This document shows positions 22,403 to 32,154 of a DNA stretch of 64,000 nucleotides, in pieces. Position numbers and translations under genes: made by a program. The stretch is taken from positions 769,501 through 833,500 of the forward strand of contig NC_087252.1 in assembly GCF_037042905.1 (NCBI RefSeq). Direction: 5' to 3'. Below the pieces are notes generated by a model. The model was not told the DNA's origin and did not search any database. It was given only the letters and a program-made list of their open reading frames with translations. Source of the DNA: Lytechinus pictus (taxonomy: Eukaryota; Echinodermata; Echinoidea; Temnopleuroida; Toxopneustidae). Numbering within the stretch: position 1 is the stretch's first letter; every line of letters starts with the position of its first letter.

Positions 22403-23220
22403 ATCACTTCCATTGAAACATGTACAAATTATTTGGGATTTTTTATTGTTTGTGGCAGTTTTACTTTTTAAATTAAAAAGAGAAAGATTTTACCAACTTT
22501 ATATCATGAGAACAGGAATAAATCCTTCATATCTACTCAGAACAATTGAAATCAAATCAATGAAATCAAGTCAATCTTGCAAAACCAAAGATGAACATGT
22601 AGCCTACATTATATGCGACCCCAACTCAACTTGTATGTATGAGTAGACTTTGTTAATAGTAAAACAAATTTCTTGTTTCTTTATGTCAAAATTCAAAAGT
22701 GTTTTAGAGGGCAGTTTTCAAGAAAGTAAAGGAACTCTGAACTTATTAGGCTGAATCTCAACATGATAGATTTTTGCCAGGATGGGTTATAACCATGGAT
22801 CCTATACTAGAAAAAGCCTGTTCAGACATTCTGAGTAGGATTGTGCTTCATTCAGCCAGTTCACTGAAAAAGGTTCAGTAATTAAGTACATGTACATTTA
22901 TTTTAAAATATGTATGAATGTTCTTGGCAAAGGGCACTAACATGACTAAATCATAACAACTATACATTTTAGTGCCCTTTGCCAAAATGATTTATGTTTG
23001 TACATTTTTAAGTGAATATTTTGAATTGAGTACAATAAAAGTAAAAATCGGCAACGTCCCTGCTTACCCAATACACCGATATTTTAACATTTCTATTCCT
23101 TTACATGTTCCTGTATTCAAATAAATAGGCCGACACAGTAGTATAAGGGAACCCGTTTTCTTATTTTAGCAAAACTGCTGCTAAAATACCAGTTTTCCAG
23201 TTTATTGTAAACGAAATCAT
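22403..23220. other. AT-rich DNA, no gene seen
   Basis: Contains an imperfect inverted pair TTCTTGGCAAAGGGCACTAA / TTAGTGCCCTTTGCCAA (22920-22986) enclosing about 30 bases, which looks like a small hairpin. A frame at 22383-22646 starts in MITE sequence and is not supported. Confidence 0.4.
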
Positions 23221-23221
23221 T

Positions 23222-24040
23222 TAAATCAACTTGCAAGTTTGTCAAAACTTTGCAAGCCAATGCTTTGAAACAGTCAAATAGTTCCAACTATGGCTCAAAG
23301 AAGAACTTAAAGGAATTGTCCAGGCTGGAGAAATTATGATACATGTATCAATAAATAAAGTAAAATTCACAGAGTAAAATACTGAAATTTGATCAAAATC
23401 GGATAACAAATAACAAAGTTATTGAATTTTAAAGATTTCTTTTCGATTATTCCGGTAAAACATTTCTAGGCATGTCTTCATGAATATCCGTTAGTTGGGC
23501 TTATGATGGCATATCTCCACTTGTTCTTTTGATTATGATTATGTGAAATTAGGTTTATTAAAAAGGAATTTACCAAGAACTAAAAACAATTGAATTGGCA
23601 ACTAATTAAGTACATTAGTTATTTATTGCCGCAACTTATTTCATCATAATGGAGACACATTATTTACACATGTATAAAAAAAATGAAACAATTATGATTT
23701 CATGTTATAAGAAAAAGGAAAGAGGGGATGTGACATCATCAACCCACCAAATGAACATTCATGACGATGTAAATATAACTGTTTTCACAAAATACTGATA
23801 AACTTTAAAATACAATAACTTTGTTATTTGTCATCCAATTTTGGTGAAATTTTCATCATTTTACTCTATTTATTTAGATCTGAATATTTTCAGCCCGGTC
23901 CATTCCTTTAAGGTTGATACAAACAAAAATAAATGCAGTCGGTCAAAGCTTTGAAAGCCAATGCTTTGAAACTGTCGTTCCAACTGTGGCTCAAAGAACA
24001 ACTTGGGGTTAAAAAACAAAAGATAAATGCAGTTTTCTTT
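23222..24040. repeat. Tandem duplication (about 100 bp) split by a MITE
   Basis: GCCAATGCTTTGAAAC..GTTCCAACTATGGCTCAAAG occurs at about 23262-23303 and again at about 23950-24001 in the same orientation. The MITE at about 23306-23913 sits between them at a TTAA. Confidence 0.75.
23306..23913. mobile_element. MITE, TTAAAGGAATTGTCC family
   Basis: TTAAAGGAATTGTCCAGGCT mirrors AGCCCGGTCCATTCCTTTAA. Inner arms GATCAAAATCGGATAAC and TCATCCAATTTTGGTG pair. TTAA at both ends. Same family as 54951-55552. Confidence 0.8.
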
Positions 24041-24424
24041 AACATGTATGATCTTCAATCCTTGACCTGAAAATAAAATTTAAAAAATATATCTCTTTGG
24101 AGAACTTGAATCTCTGAGTCATGGAATTCTTCCAAATAAACTGTTCCTCATTAAATACCAAGAGCTTTGAAAATGAGCACCAACTTTGCATGTTTGCAGC
24201 ATTAGCTGTACCAAGACAGTTCCTTTGAACCAGTACTTTAGACACAGCAGAAAATGTCAGCTTCTTTATGGCTTTAATATTTTCTATAAATTATATTTTG
24301 ACTGGATTTGATTATGAAATAGTTAAGAATAATTTTGGTGGTGAAATGCATAATTTTAAAATTGATGTCAGTGTAAAGGGTTATATTTTGGGTGTTTGCA
24401 CTTTGTTAAAAAAAAATTGTTAGA

Positions 24425-24485
24425 AAAAATCAGATTGAAATTTAAAAAAATCTGATTTAAATCAAATAGATCCGATTTAGGTTTA
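24425..24485. repeat. GATTTAAATC palindrome array (right)
   Basis: AAATCAGATTGAAATTT, ATCTGATTTAAATCAAAT and GATCCGATTTAGG lie in 60 bases; counterpart of the array at 20960-21040. Confidence 0.5.
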
Positions 24486-24839
24486 TATAAAAAAATTGCC
24501 AACATTTTCATTCAGCATACTTTTGAGTTTGAAAGTACCTGATTATCACATACATTATGGCTGGCATAAAAACACTTTTAATATAAAGGTGAACGAATGT
24601 TGCTGGGCATGACAACTTACACAAGGCTAATTCAGGCTAATTAATATCAAACTGAGCTAACATAACAGTAAAACGGGTTGAATACAGTAGCATGGAGAAG
24701 TGACTACAAATACAAGATCCAATCAAGAAACTATGGTTAGAAGTTAATTCCAAACAGGAACAAAATAAAACATAGCTATCCTGTTTGATTAAAAGTATGA
24801 TAGTTTACAAACTTACAATCGTGAAATTTAAGATTTTCA

Positions 24840-25690
24840 TTTTGTAAACTATCATATTTAATATTTAAGTTCTGAATTTTATGAGAATGGTGTTTTTGAG
24901 TTTGATATTTTGGGTTTTAAGTACCATATGATAAATGTTTTAAGGAATACTGGTTTAATTTACAAACTTAAGCTTAGTTTGCTTCATAAAAATCTGATAA
25001 CTTTATACCATTCCATGATTTTCTCTTATTTAAAATATTGCAATACCAATGTAACCTCATATGAATTGGACTCAATATTCAAAAGAAATGTTTAAGAATA
25101 ATTACCTATTCTAATAGCACCATCCGCACCTTTATTTATAAATAAGCGAGAACTCACAATATTTATCTATAAGTTCAAGAAGAGGTAGTTGTTACCCATG
25201 TAGTTTTCAGATCTTTTTCAATGCAATAATCAAGTTCATAACCATAATACCCGTTCTTCCAATAAATTTCATTTATGGTCTATTAGGTCTATAGTCACGA
25301 AGCTGAGTTATGTAGGTCCCAAACAATGGAATGAGATTCCCCAAATAATAACTAATTCACAATTTATATATTCTTTTAGAAAACAGTATTCAAATTTTCT
25401 AGGAAATTATTATTAATTCTCACACATGATATCAATGCATACTTGTAACGTATCTACCCCCCTCAACTCGTGTTTTTTTCCTCCTTTTTATATACACTAT
25501 TAACTATAATGATATGATATTCTGTTTTGTATTAATGTTGTTTTGTTTTTACTATGTTTTGGCGAGCCTCACATGTTTCTTATTACCTTCATGGGAAGCC
25601 ACGCAATTTATTTTTATTATCTGATCACATTATTTGATGTTTCCTTGTATTTTTATCCTATTTGCGAAATAAAGATTGTATTGAATTGAA
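24840..25690 (+). pseudogene. Degenerate LINE ORF2 C-terminus with 3' tail
   Basis: 24910-25095 encodes a stretch of LINE RT C-terminal type (GLIYKLKLSLLHKNLITLYH, SYLKYCN). After a stop the similarity resumes in another frame to about 25413, with the GPKQWNEIPQIITNSQFIYS pattern typical of LINE protein ends. The 3' part ends GCGAAATAAAGATTGTATTGAATTGAAT near 25690. Frameshifts and stops make it non-functional. It lies inside the 9.2-kb insertion. Confidence 0.75.
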
Positions 25691-25987
25691 TATATATAGA
25701 GAGCTATGATAAAACCATCCACTATTTTGGGCCATGGAGCAAGGTTTTGGCCATACATGCAGCTGCTCAGTGGAATGTCATATGTAAACACTGTCTGATG
25801 GCCTGAGCGAGGGTATTACATAATAACCCTGCTCATGGCTCTGTGGTTGAAGTAGGGGATTATCTATACTCCTCAGTGGTCATAAAATTTGGTTTACAGA
25901 CAGATGAAGTTATCCAATGAAAGCTCTCTGAAATTTTGGGTGGGTGGGACTTATTTTGACCGTGGGAACAAGATTTCCAAAGAAGAA

Positions 25988-26110
25988 GCAGACTCTGAAA
26001 TGGCTCGCTTCGCTCGCCCTTTCAGGCTGGTTTGCTTCGCAAACCAGCTGCAGATCCCACTTCACGAGCCATTCAGAGTCTGCATAGCAGACTAAGCGCA
26101 CCCGGCGGAG
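25988..26110. repeat. Cluster of hairpins near the right end of the 9.2-kb insertion
   Basis: GCAGACTCTGAAATGGCTCG and CGAGCCATTCAGAGTCTGC (about 25988-26085) form a 19-20-bp stem; inside it GGCTGGTTTGC/GCAAACCAGC forms a second stem. It ends in AGTCTGCATAGCAGACT, the palindrome also found twice at 18130-18240. Confidence 0.8.
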
Positions 26111-28287
26111 GCCGCGCTAGCTGCGTCATGCACGATTGCCCGTTCCATAGGGATGCATACGCACTCACAGAGATACGGAGATCCGTTCCGAGGACCCCCG
26201 TTTCACAAACATTTGTAGTTCCGAAGCCCGTTCCGAGGATCCTCCTTTTTACAATAAGCCCGCTCCAAGGCCCCCGTTTTTTTGCCTCGCCCGCGGCACA
26301 CCCCTACCACTTTTTTGGTCGAGTGCCCCCCCCCCCGGGTTCGGACAGCTTGACTGTCCGTCTTCTTCTCTTCTTCTATCCACTGTTTCTATAACACTCC
26401 ACATGGTGTACCGTAAACCACATCAGCAATTGTACATGCCACCATGCAAACCTTCAAACAACACAAGAATATCCTTGTATTTCAGATTTTCTTTTCAATT
26501 TGCCAGGACCTTTTTCAAAGAGTAAACTTTTATTGAAATGAACTGTATCTAGGATCAACTCCCATAACTTCCGAAATAAAAAGAAAATTCGTGTCCAAAT
26601 AGGAATTAGGTATTGTTAAAACAACCGTTTACACTAGGTGATAAGATGTGGTGCTGGAGGCATTGCATGTCAGGCATAAAATAGGCACTTTGGTAAACAT
26701 CTATTCTACTCATAACAATAAACATTGACCTTGCAAAATAATTTAAATACCTTTTCAAGTCCTTATAAAATTGACCTATGCACCTGATGCATGCAAAGCC
26801 ATTGTTCGCAGACTGAAATCATGAAATCGGCTTTTGAATAGCATGGTCTTGACAGAGTTTACTCTTTTATTTTGTCAGTCAACCATAAATCGTAACAAAA
26901 AAGATTTATGCACTTGACGCCCGCCGTCGCCAGTTGCTGAACTTCTAAATATGACAAAATATGTCAATTCAATTCAATGCCAGAAGCAGTCCCAATGTAC
27001 TGTGACAGGGAGGAGGTGAGGGAGGGGGGCATTTATGACAACCTTAATGTTACAGCTTTTCTCCATTGATTTACACGAGTAGGATCTTTATTGTTTAACA
27101 TTATTCTCTCTGCTTATTCCCATTTTGCCTCCTCCCCATGTGTTTGTTTTCTTTTTACCTTTCCACTTCTTAAAATATCATGGAGATCATTGCTCTCTGT
27201 GCCCCTGGTTAACGCCCACACTGTAAAGAATATTGGGTAAAATTTTAACCAGCGCGAGGGTAATTATGTGCCCAAATTATGTGTCCAACCAATTTGGGGC
27301 AGTATTATACCAAATGCGGGAAGTATATTGTCCAGTAAGGTTAAAAAGATCGAATGGGCAAAATTTTCATCACACTGGATAAATAAAAATGCCCCGAACG
27401 AAATGCCCAATGTTGATTGGACACATAATTACCCTCATGGAGCACTTTTACCCAAACTTTTTTTTGTGGATTAGGGTACCATTGGGTTGCAAATCTCGCT
27501 TTTTGGAGCATCTTCGCTTCTCGTCAGACTATATCATCCGACCGCATTTAAAGGGCTAAACTTTCCATCCTCTGGACTCGGGTTTAAATCAAACTCTGGC
27601 CTAAAGTTGTGATTTATCCACTTGTAGCACAGCACAAGTTCAATTATTTATCACTTTATTTGACTCCGGTCTATCAAAGAATGATACAATATTTGTTCAC
27701 CTTTAACGCATTAATAAAGAGCACAGTCATAAAAAAATGCAATGAAAACAGCAATTTTGGCTTCCCATAAATTTACCATCGTGATTAGACCATAATAAAG
27801 TAACACAGAAGGCTCTTAGATTCTCGGTGAAGAGGAAAGAAACCCTCCCGTTCCGACAAAGACTTTTTACAATAACAAAATCACAAATTATGTAAAAGCC
27901 AATCATATAATATAATTTGTTATTGTAAAATTTATTAAACAGACCCCCATTTACGTGACATTTGTTCCGGCTACAATTGTTCCAAAACTATATGAAAACA
28001 CGCAAAATAATAAATTCCAATACCTGTTCAAATACTGTAAACATTCACACGAAAGTAAGTCAACTGAATCAATTAAATTGACTTTACGAAGGTATTGTCA
28101 TGAATGAATGATTTTTACTTTTTCATATTTTCTCAGTCGACCCGAAGATTTATTTTCAAATATGTCTTTGCTAACGCCCACTCTCGGTGGTTATTGAAGT
28201 TTTATGACCCCCCCCCCCCCCCCCAGTTTGTTCAGTAGTCATGCAGCAGGGAGATCTGCAGGGGCCCGTTGCAAAAAGAGTTGCAAT

Positions 28288-28409
28288 CAGTAGCGTACCG
28301 TGAACCGCAGGAGACAAAGCATTGGGGGGGCAGTGCATTGTCTGTGAACAATGCTTTGCCCCGCCCCCCCCCCAATGCTTTGTCTCCTCCGAGTCACGGT
28401 ACGCTACTG
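28288..28409. mobile_element. 122-bp hAT MITE, private to copy 2, TSD GTTGCAAT
   Basis: Ends CAGTAGCGTACCGTGA and TCACGGTACGCTACTG are exact inverse complements, flanked by GTTGCAAT at 28280-28287 and 28410-28417. Copy 1 has one GTTGCAAT and no insert, a clean empty site. The element is almost entirely a hairpin (AAAGCATTGGGGGG against CCCCCCCAATGCTTT). Confidence 0.95.
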
Positions 28410-29480
28410 GTTGCAATCAAACGCAACTCAAAAAATGTTGTGCAACCTGATTTTCAGCCAATGAAGCACCCGTATTTGGAACTTGCGCTTGATATTTTGA
28501 CTTGGGTTTAAACATAACTCTTTCGGCAATAGGCCCCTGGGCCCCATCTTACACAGAATTACTATTGATCCGATCAACCTTTTGTATATGGAAATCCACC
28601 AATGACATTTTTTCTTCAGAAAATTTGCACGATTTCCTTTGTAAACAAAGAGAAGCACACTTTATTTTCAAGAAAAATATTAATACATGAATATACATCA
28701 TATCCAGAAAATATTTTGAACAAATTTGCATTTTAGATGTTGAGGTTGCTGGCTTTCCATAATTGTAGTTGATCGGATCAATCGCAACTCTTTGTAAGAC
28801 GGGGTCCAGATATCTTTGAAAAAATACTTCACATTCATATACCCTGGAAATATCTCGAGATCCTCAGGAACTTCAACTCCGGAAAACTGATGTAGGGCCT
28901 AAACATGCAAAAGCAAAACCCCAGCGAAATAATTCATTTCACTTCATTTATTTCATTTCCCACAAAATATATCAAAATACAGTTTGATCAAATTCAATAA
29001 GTCAATGCAATAAACAAAATTGTAACATCATTGAAATGATTGAAATTTTACTTAGTTTAATTTTAGTCACACGTTTTTAAAGTAATTTCCTTTATTTCTA
29101 TGATTTTGTTCGTCTTTTAAACTGTCTTGATTTTAATCTAGGTTTTTATTTTTTGTTTTGATTAATTTAATGTGATATCATTGATATGTCATGTAATTTT
29201 GATTGTGTCTTGTATTTTACTTTATATTAATTGTATTTCATTTATTTTGTAAATCTTTCTATGTCTACAGGGCTCTTTTGTAAAGCAGGCCTTTGGGCTC
29301 TGAAAGGACTACCCTGTTTTTAAATAAAACTGAATAAATAAATAAATAAATTAAATGAAAATGTATCAACTAACAATAACAAAAAAGGTGTGACACTTAA
29401 AGAAACAGATTTATGTTTTGTTAAAGTGGGGTAGCCAATTCCATTATCACAAAATATTTTTTTTTTAGGGGGTGCACAAC

Positions 29481-29982
29481 CAGTGGCGGTCTGGGGGGTG
29501 GCACATCCGGTGCGTGCTCCCCTTCTGAGAGTCATAACATAATCATTCAGAGAATATGCCGTCCATATAGTGAATTGAAGACATTTTTGTCATTTTTTCT
29601 GGAAGTAAATGATCTGCATTTTGTAGTGAATACGTTTTTTTTCTTGACATTTTTTTCCGCCAACCAGTGGCGTACCTAGGATTTTCCACAGGGGGGGCAA
29701 AACCGTCCGCCAAAAAATTTGACAAGCAAAAAAAATTGACAAGCAAAAAAAAAAAAAAAAAAAAGGTCTTCAAGCTCGTCAGGGGGGCATTGAAGGTTTT
29801 AAAGCTCGTCAGGGGGGGCAAAAAAGGTTTTTCAAGTCCGTCAGGGGGGGGCAAAGATACGTTTTTGCATGGGTTTTGACTCGTCAGGGGGGGCAGAGTG
29901 CCCCCCCTGCCCCCCCCCGTAGGTACGCTAGTGCCGCCAACATAATGCCCCCCCCCCTTGGAAAATCCCAGATCCGCCCCTG
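29481..29982. mobile_element. hAT MITE (copy 2 of 15997-16222), split by another hAT MITE
   Basis: Flanked by TGCACAAC (29473-29480) and TTCACAAC (29983-29990), the same duplication as in copy 1 with one change on the left. Interrupted by 29665-29933. Confidence 0.85.
29665..29933. mobile_element. 269-bp hAT MITE, private to copy 2, TSD CCGCCAAC
   Basis: Ends CAGTGGCGTACCTAGG and CGTAGGTACGCTAGTG, flanked by CCGCCAAC at 29657-29664 and 29934-29941; copy 1 shows the empty site. The interior repeats AAGCTCGTCAGGGGGG. Near-twin of 20398-20689, which suggests recent activity of this subfamily. Confidence 0.95.
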
Positions 29983-30374
29983 TTCACAACCTCAGCCAAT
30001 TTGTTGAGTCTACTAAGGGACGCCCCATAAGATACCCAGGGGGGCGTGAATTTTGGGTTGATGCAATTTCTTTTCCTTTCTTCTTTGAGTAAAGTTTTTT
30101 TTTCCTTAGTCTGTTGAGACAATTTTTTTTGCCCCTTTCAGATGATTTGTCAGTGGACCAATTTTTTTTTTTTTACTCTGATGGTGAGTCAAGTTTTTAT
30201 TTTTGCTTATAAAGCAAATCATTTTTTTTTTTGGGGGGGCTAATAGTGCGTCCCGTAGAAAAGGGTTGTGAAAGTAAACGGAAAGAGGGAGGAAGGGCAG
30301 AAACCATATGGGAGTGAAAAGAAAGAAGAAAGGGATTTTTCTTCTTCCAGGGTATTGAGTCGTATGCCCTTTGA

Positions 30375-31158
30375 TCTCTGTCCACTCCAGAAAAAAAAAT
30401 TGATATGAAGAAAAAGAAGAAAATCAAACCAGCAAAACACTGAAAATGTCATCGAAATCGGATATGAAATGTGTGTGTGTGTGTGTGTGTGTATTTGAGT
30501 TTTGTCAAACGTGTATCAATCAGATATGATTATTTACGTCTGGGACCGACCTTTAACGTCACCATCCGAAAGACGTGACCAGGGCTCGAACCTCTGTATC
30601 AATTTGAAACTTCCCCACAGCTTGAATTACAGGCGCACGCCACAACGCCCATTTGTGAAATAATATAGTTATGGCATTTTAAAGTTTCGCTTATTTTTCA
30701 CAAAACAGTTATATGCACAATACAACTCAGTGGTATGCAAATGAGAGAGCCGCCGATGTCTCTAACTCACTATTTCTTTAGTTTTGTATTGTTTGAATTA
30801 TACAATATTCAAATTTTTACAGACTTTTAAGGACCCTCTTGTTAGAACCACAAAATGTTAAAACTATAATAATTACACTTGTTCAGGGAAGAATAAAACT
30901 TTGTTTTATATAAAAACGGGGAGAAAATTAGAATATTTCATATTCTATGTAATGAAATACAAAAGAAATAGTGAGTGGATGATGTCATCAGTCCCCTCAT
31001 TTGCATACCGACCAGGATGTGAATATAACTATTAGCGTGAAATTAAGCAAAACTTTCTTATTTCACATCCAATTTGATGAATTTTTCAGTGTTATGCTTG
31101 TTTGATTTGTCTCTTTTCATTCAAACTATCTTTTTGTTGGGGGGACTTGTCATTTAAT
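30375..31158. mobile_element. AAAATCGG-family MITE, full length in copy 2
   Basis: GTCCACTCCAGAAAAAAAAA to GGGGGGACTTGTCATTTAA. The interior matches 16665-17088 and continues with the arm missing from copy 1 (TTTCACATCCAATTTGATGA). Interrupted by the SINE-like insert at 30471-30652. The far left end is degraded. Confidence 0.75.
30471..30652 (-). mobile_element. SINE-like insertion with 7SL/Alu-like head, private to copy 2
   Basis: Absent from copy 1, which has one ATGTGAAAT; here the insert is flanked by ATATGAAAT and TTGTGAAAT, an imperfect target duplication. Read on the minus strand it starts GGGCGTTGTGGCGTGCGCCT then GTAATTCAAGCTGTGGGG, resembling the 5' Alu domain of SRP (7SL) RNA. About 60 bases in is GAGGTTCGAGCCC, a good Pol III B box. 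It ends in a (CA)n tail. A tRNA-derived head is the alternative. Confidence 0.65.
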
Positions 31159-31159
31159 G

Positions 31160-31880
31160 ATGTGGCACTGGAGCACAGATGGGGGTGGGGGCCTAGGGGT
31201 CATGCTCCACCGGCCCGACCAAGAAAACAAAAATGAAAAAGAAAGTTAAAGAGTAAAATTTGATATTTTCTGAATATTATATCAAAATTTATTCAATTAT
31301 AAGATCTCTTGTATGAAAAATGTCTAAATTTTCATTGCTCACTCGCTTCGCTCGCTCGCTTCTTTTTGTCTTATTTATAAAGTCCTTTTGCTCCGTCCGC
31401 CATTTCTGGCCCCCTCGAATTTCGAGGAACTTTTACGTCACTGAGTGGTGGTGTAAAATGTATCCATTATTTATTGGGGGAAGCTTTGCCATACCCTTCG
31501 AGACATAGGTGCCGCTGTTTCTCTCTTTGTCAATCATTTTCATATTCAGCTATATTGAATAAGGTTTTGCAGGCGAGCAGAGTCGTTCCCTTTTTTTTTT
31601 ATCTCTCTCTCTTTCTTCCAAAAATTATTCATATTTATAAGTAGTTGTAAATAGCTATAAATTTGTTTTTTTAAGTCAGCACTGCCCGCGATGTTGAATC
31701 GAGTAATGCAGGGCGAGACCAGAAGCATTCCATTTTGGCGCAAATATTCACTGCTGAATGATACAAGCCGTATAAGCTAAAACAACAACAACAACAATTT
31801 TCTCCCCCCCCCCCCACTCTCTCTCTCTATGTATTTCTTTTTTTTAAAGAAATATTCATTTTAGTAGTTATACCTAGCGT
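31160..31880. other. Repeat debris upstream of the secreted-peptide gene
   Basis: A G-rich hAT-like remnant (about 31165-31230), the CTCACTCGCTTCGCTCGCTCG low-complexity motif near 31340, CT-rich microsatellite stretches near 31600 and 31815, and a poly-C run at 31804. No gene. Confidence 0.45.
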
Positions 31881-32030
31881 AATGTCGGCGAGACGGCCAG
31901 ATCAGAGGCGTTCCACTTATTATGACGTCACTCTTTTCATAAGTGAAGAAAAAGGTCAAATTCTTATGGAATTTGGCACACCCTTTGTACATTTTTTTCA
32001 GTTGGGACAAAAATCATCGATCCGAAAAGA

Positions 32031-32038
32031 TATAAATA
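32031..32038 (+). promoter_or_regulatory. TATA box of the secreted-peptide gene
   Basis: TATAAATA lies 117 bases before the ATG at 32155, so transcription would begin near 32060 and leave a 5' leader of about 95 bases. Prediction from position and sequence only. Confidence 0.5.
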
Positions 32039-32154
32039 TGCAGTGCGTTATTGTTGATAAAACTAGATCGACTCAATCCATGAAGGCTGCAGTATCCTCT
32101 TAGACCTCTTGATATATATTGTTTCTGGGTGTTGCTCTAAAACCAAATCTAACG

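Larger units (their letters stand above)
17280..26462. mobile_element. 9.2-kb insertion with 62-bp terminal inverted repeats
   Basis: Splits copy 2 of the duplication. CTGATGTGGTTTACGG begins a 62-bp left repeat (17282-17343) whose exact inverse complement lies at 26365-26426. The flanking 14-mer ACAAGAATATCCTT occurs at both edges (17266-17279 and 26463-26476). On the right, 36 extra bases separate the inverted repeat from the 14-mer. Both arms are followed inward by a poly-G/C run and related GTGCCGCGG sequence, so arm similarity extends diverged beyond 62 bp. No transposase frame is visible; the interior is other repeats and a degenerate LINE. It could be a non-autonomous or composite element, or DNA captured at a break. 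Confidence 0.75.
26463..30993. repeat. Tandem segmental duplication, copy 2, second part
   Basis: Resumes the copy-1 sequence at ACAAGAATATCCTTGTATTT and follows it to GTCATCAGTC at 30993, beyond which copy 2 continues into the rest of a MITE. Private insertions relative to copy 1 are hAT MITEs at 28288-28409 and 29665-29933 and a SINE-like insertion at 30471-30652. It lacks the LINE-containing block of copy 1. Confidence 0.85.

Noticed and set aside
31882-32103. 73-codon frame before the secreted-peptide gene
   Set aside because: It overlaps the predicted TATA box and transcription start of that gene, and has no recognisable features.
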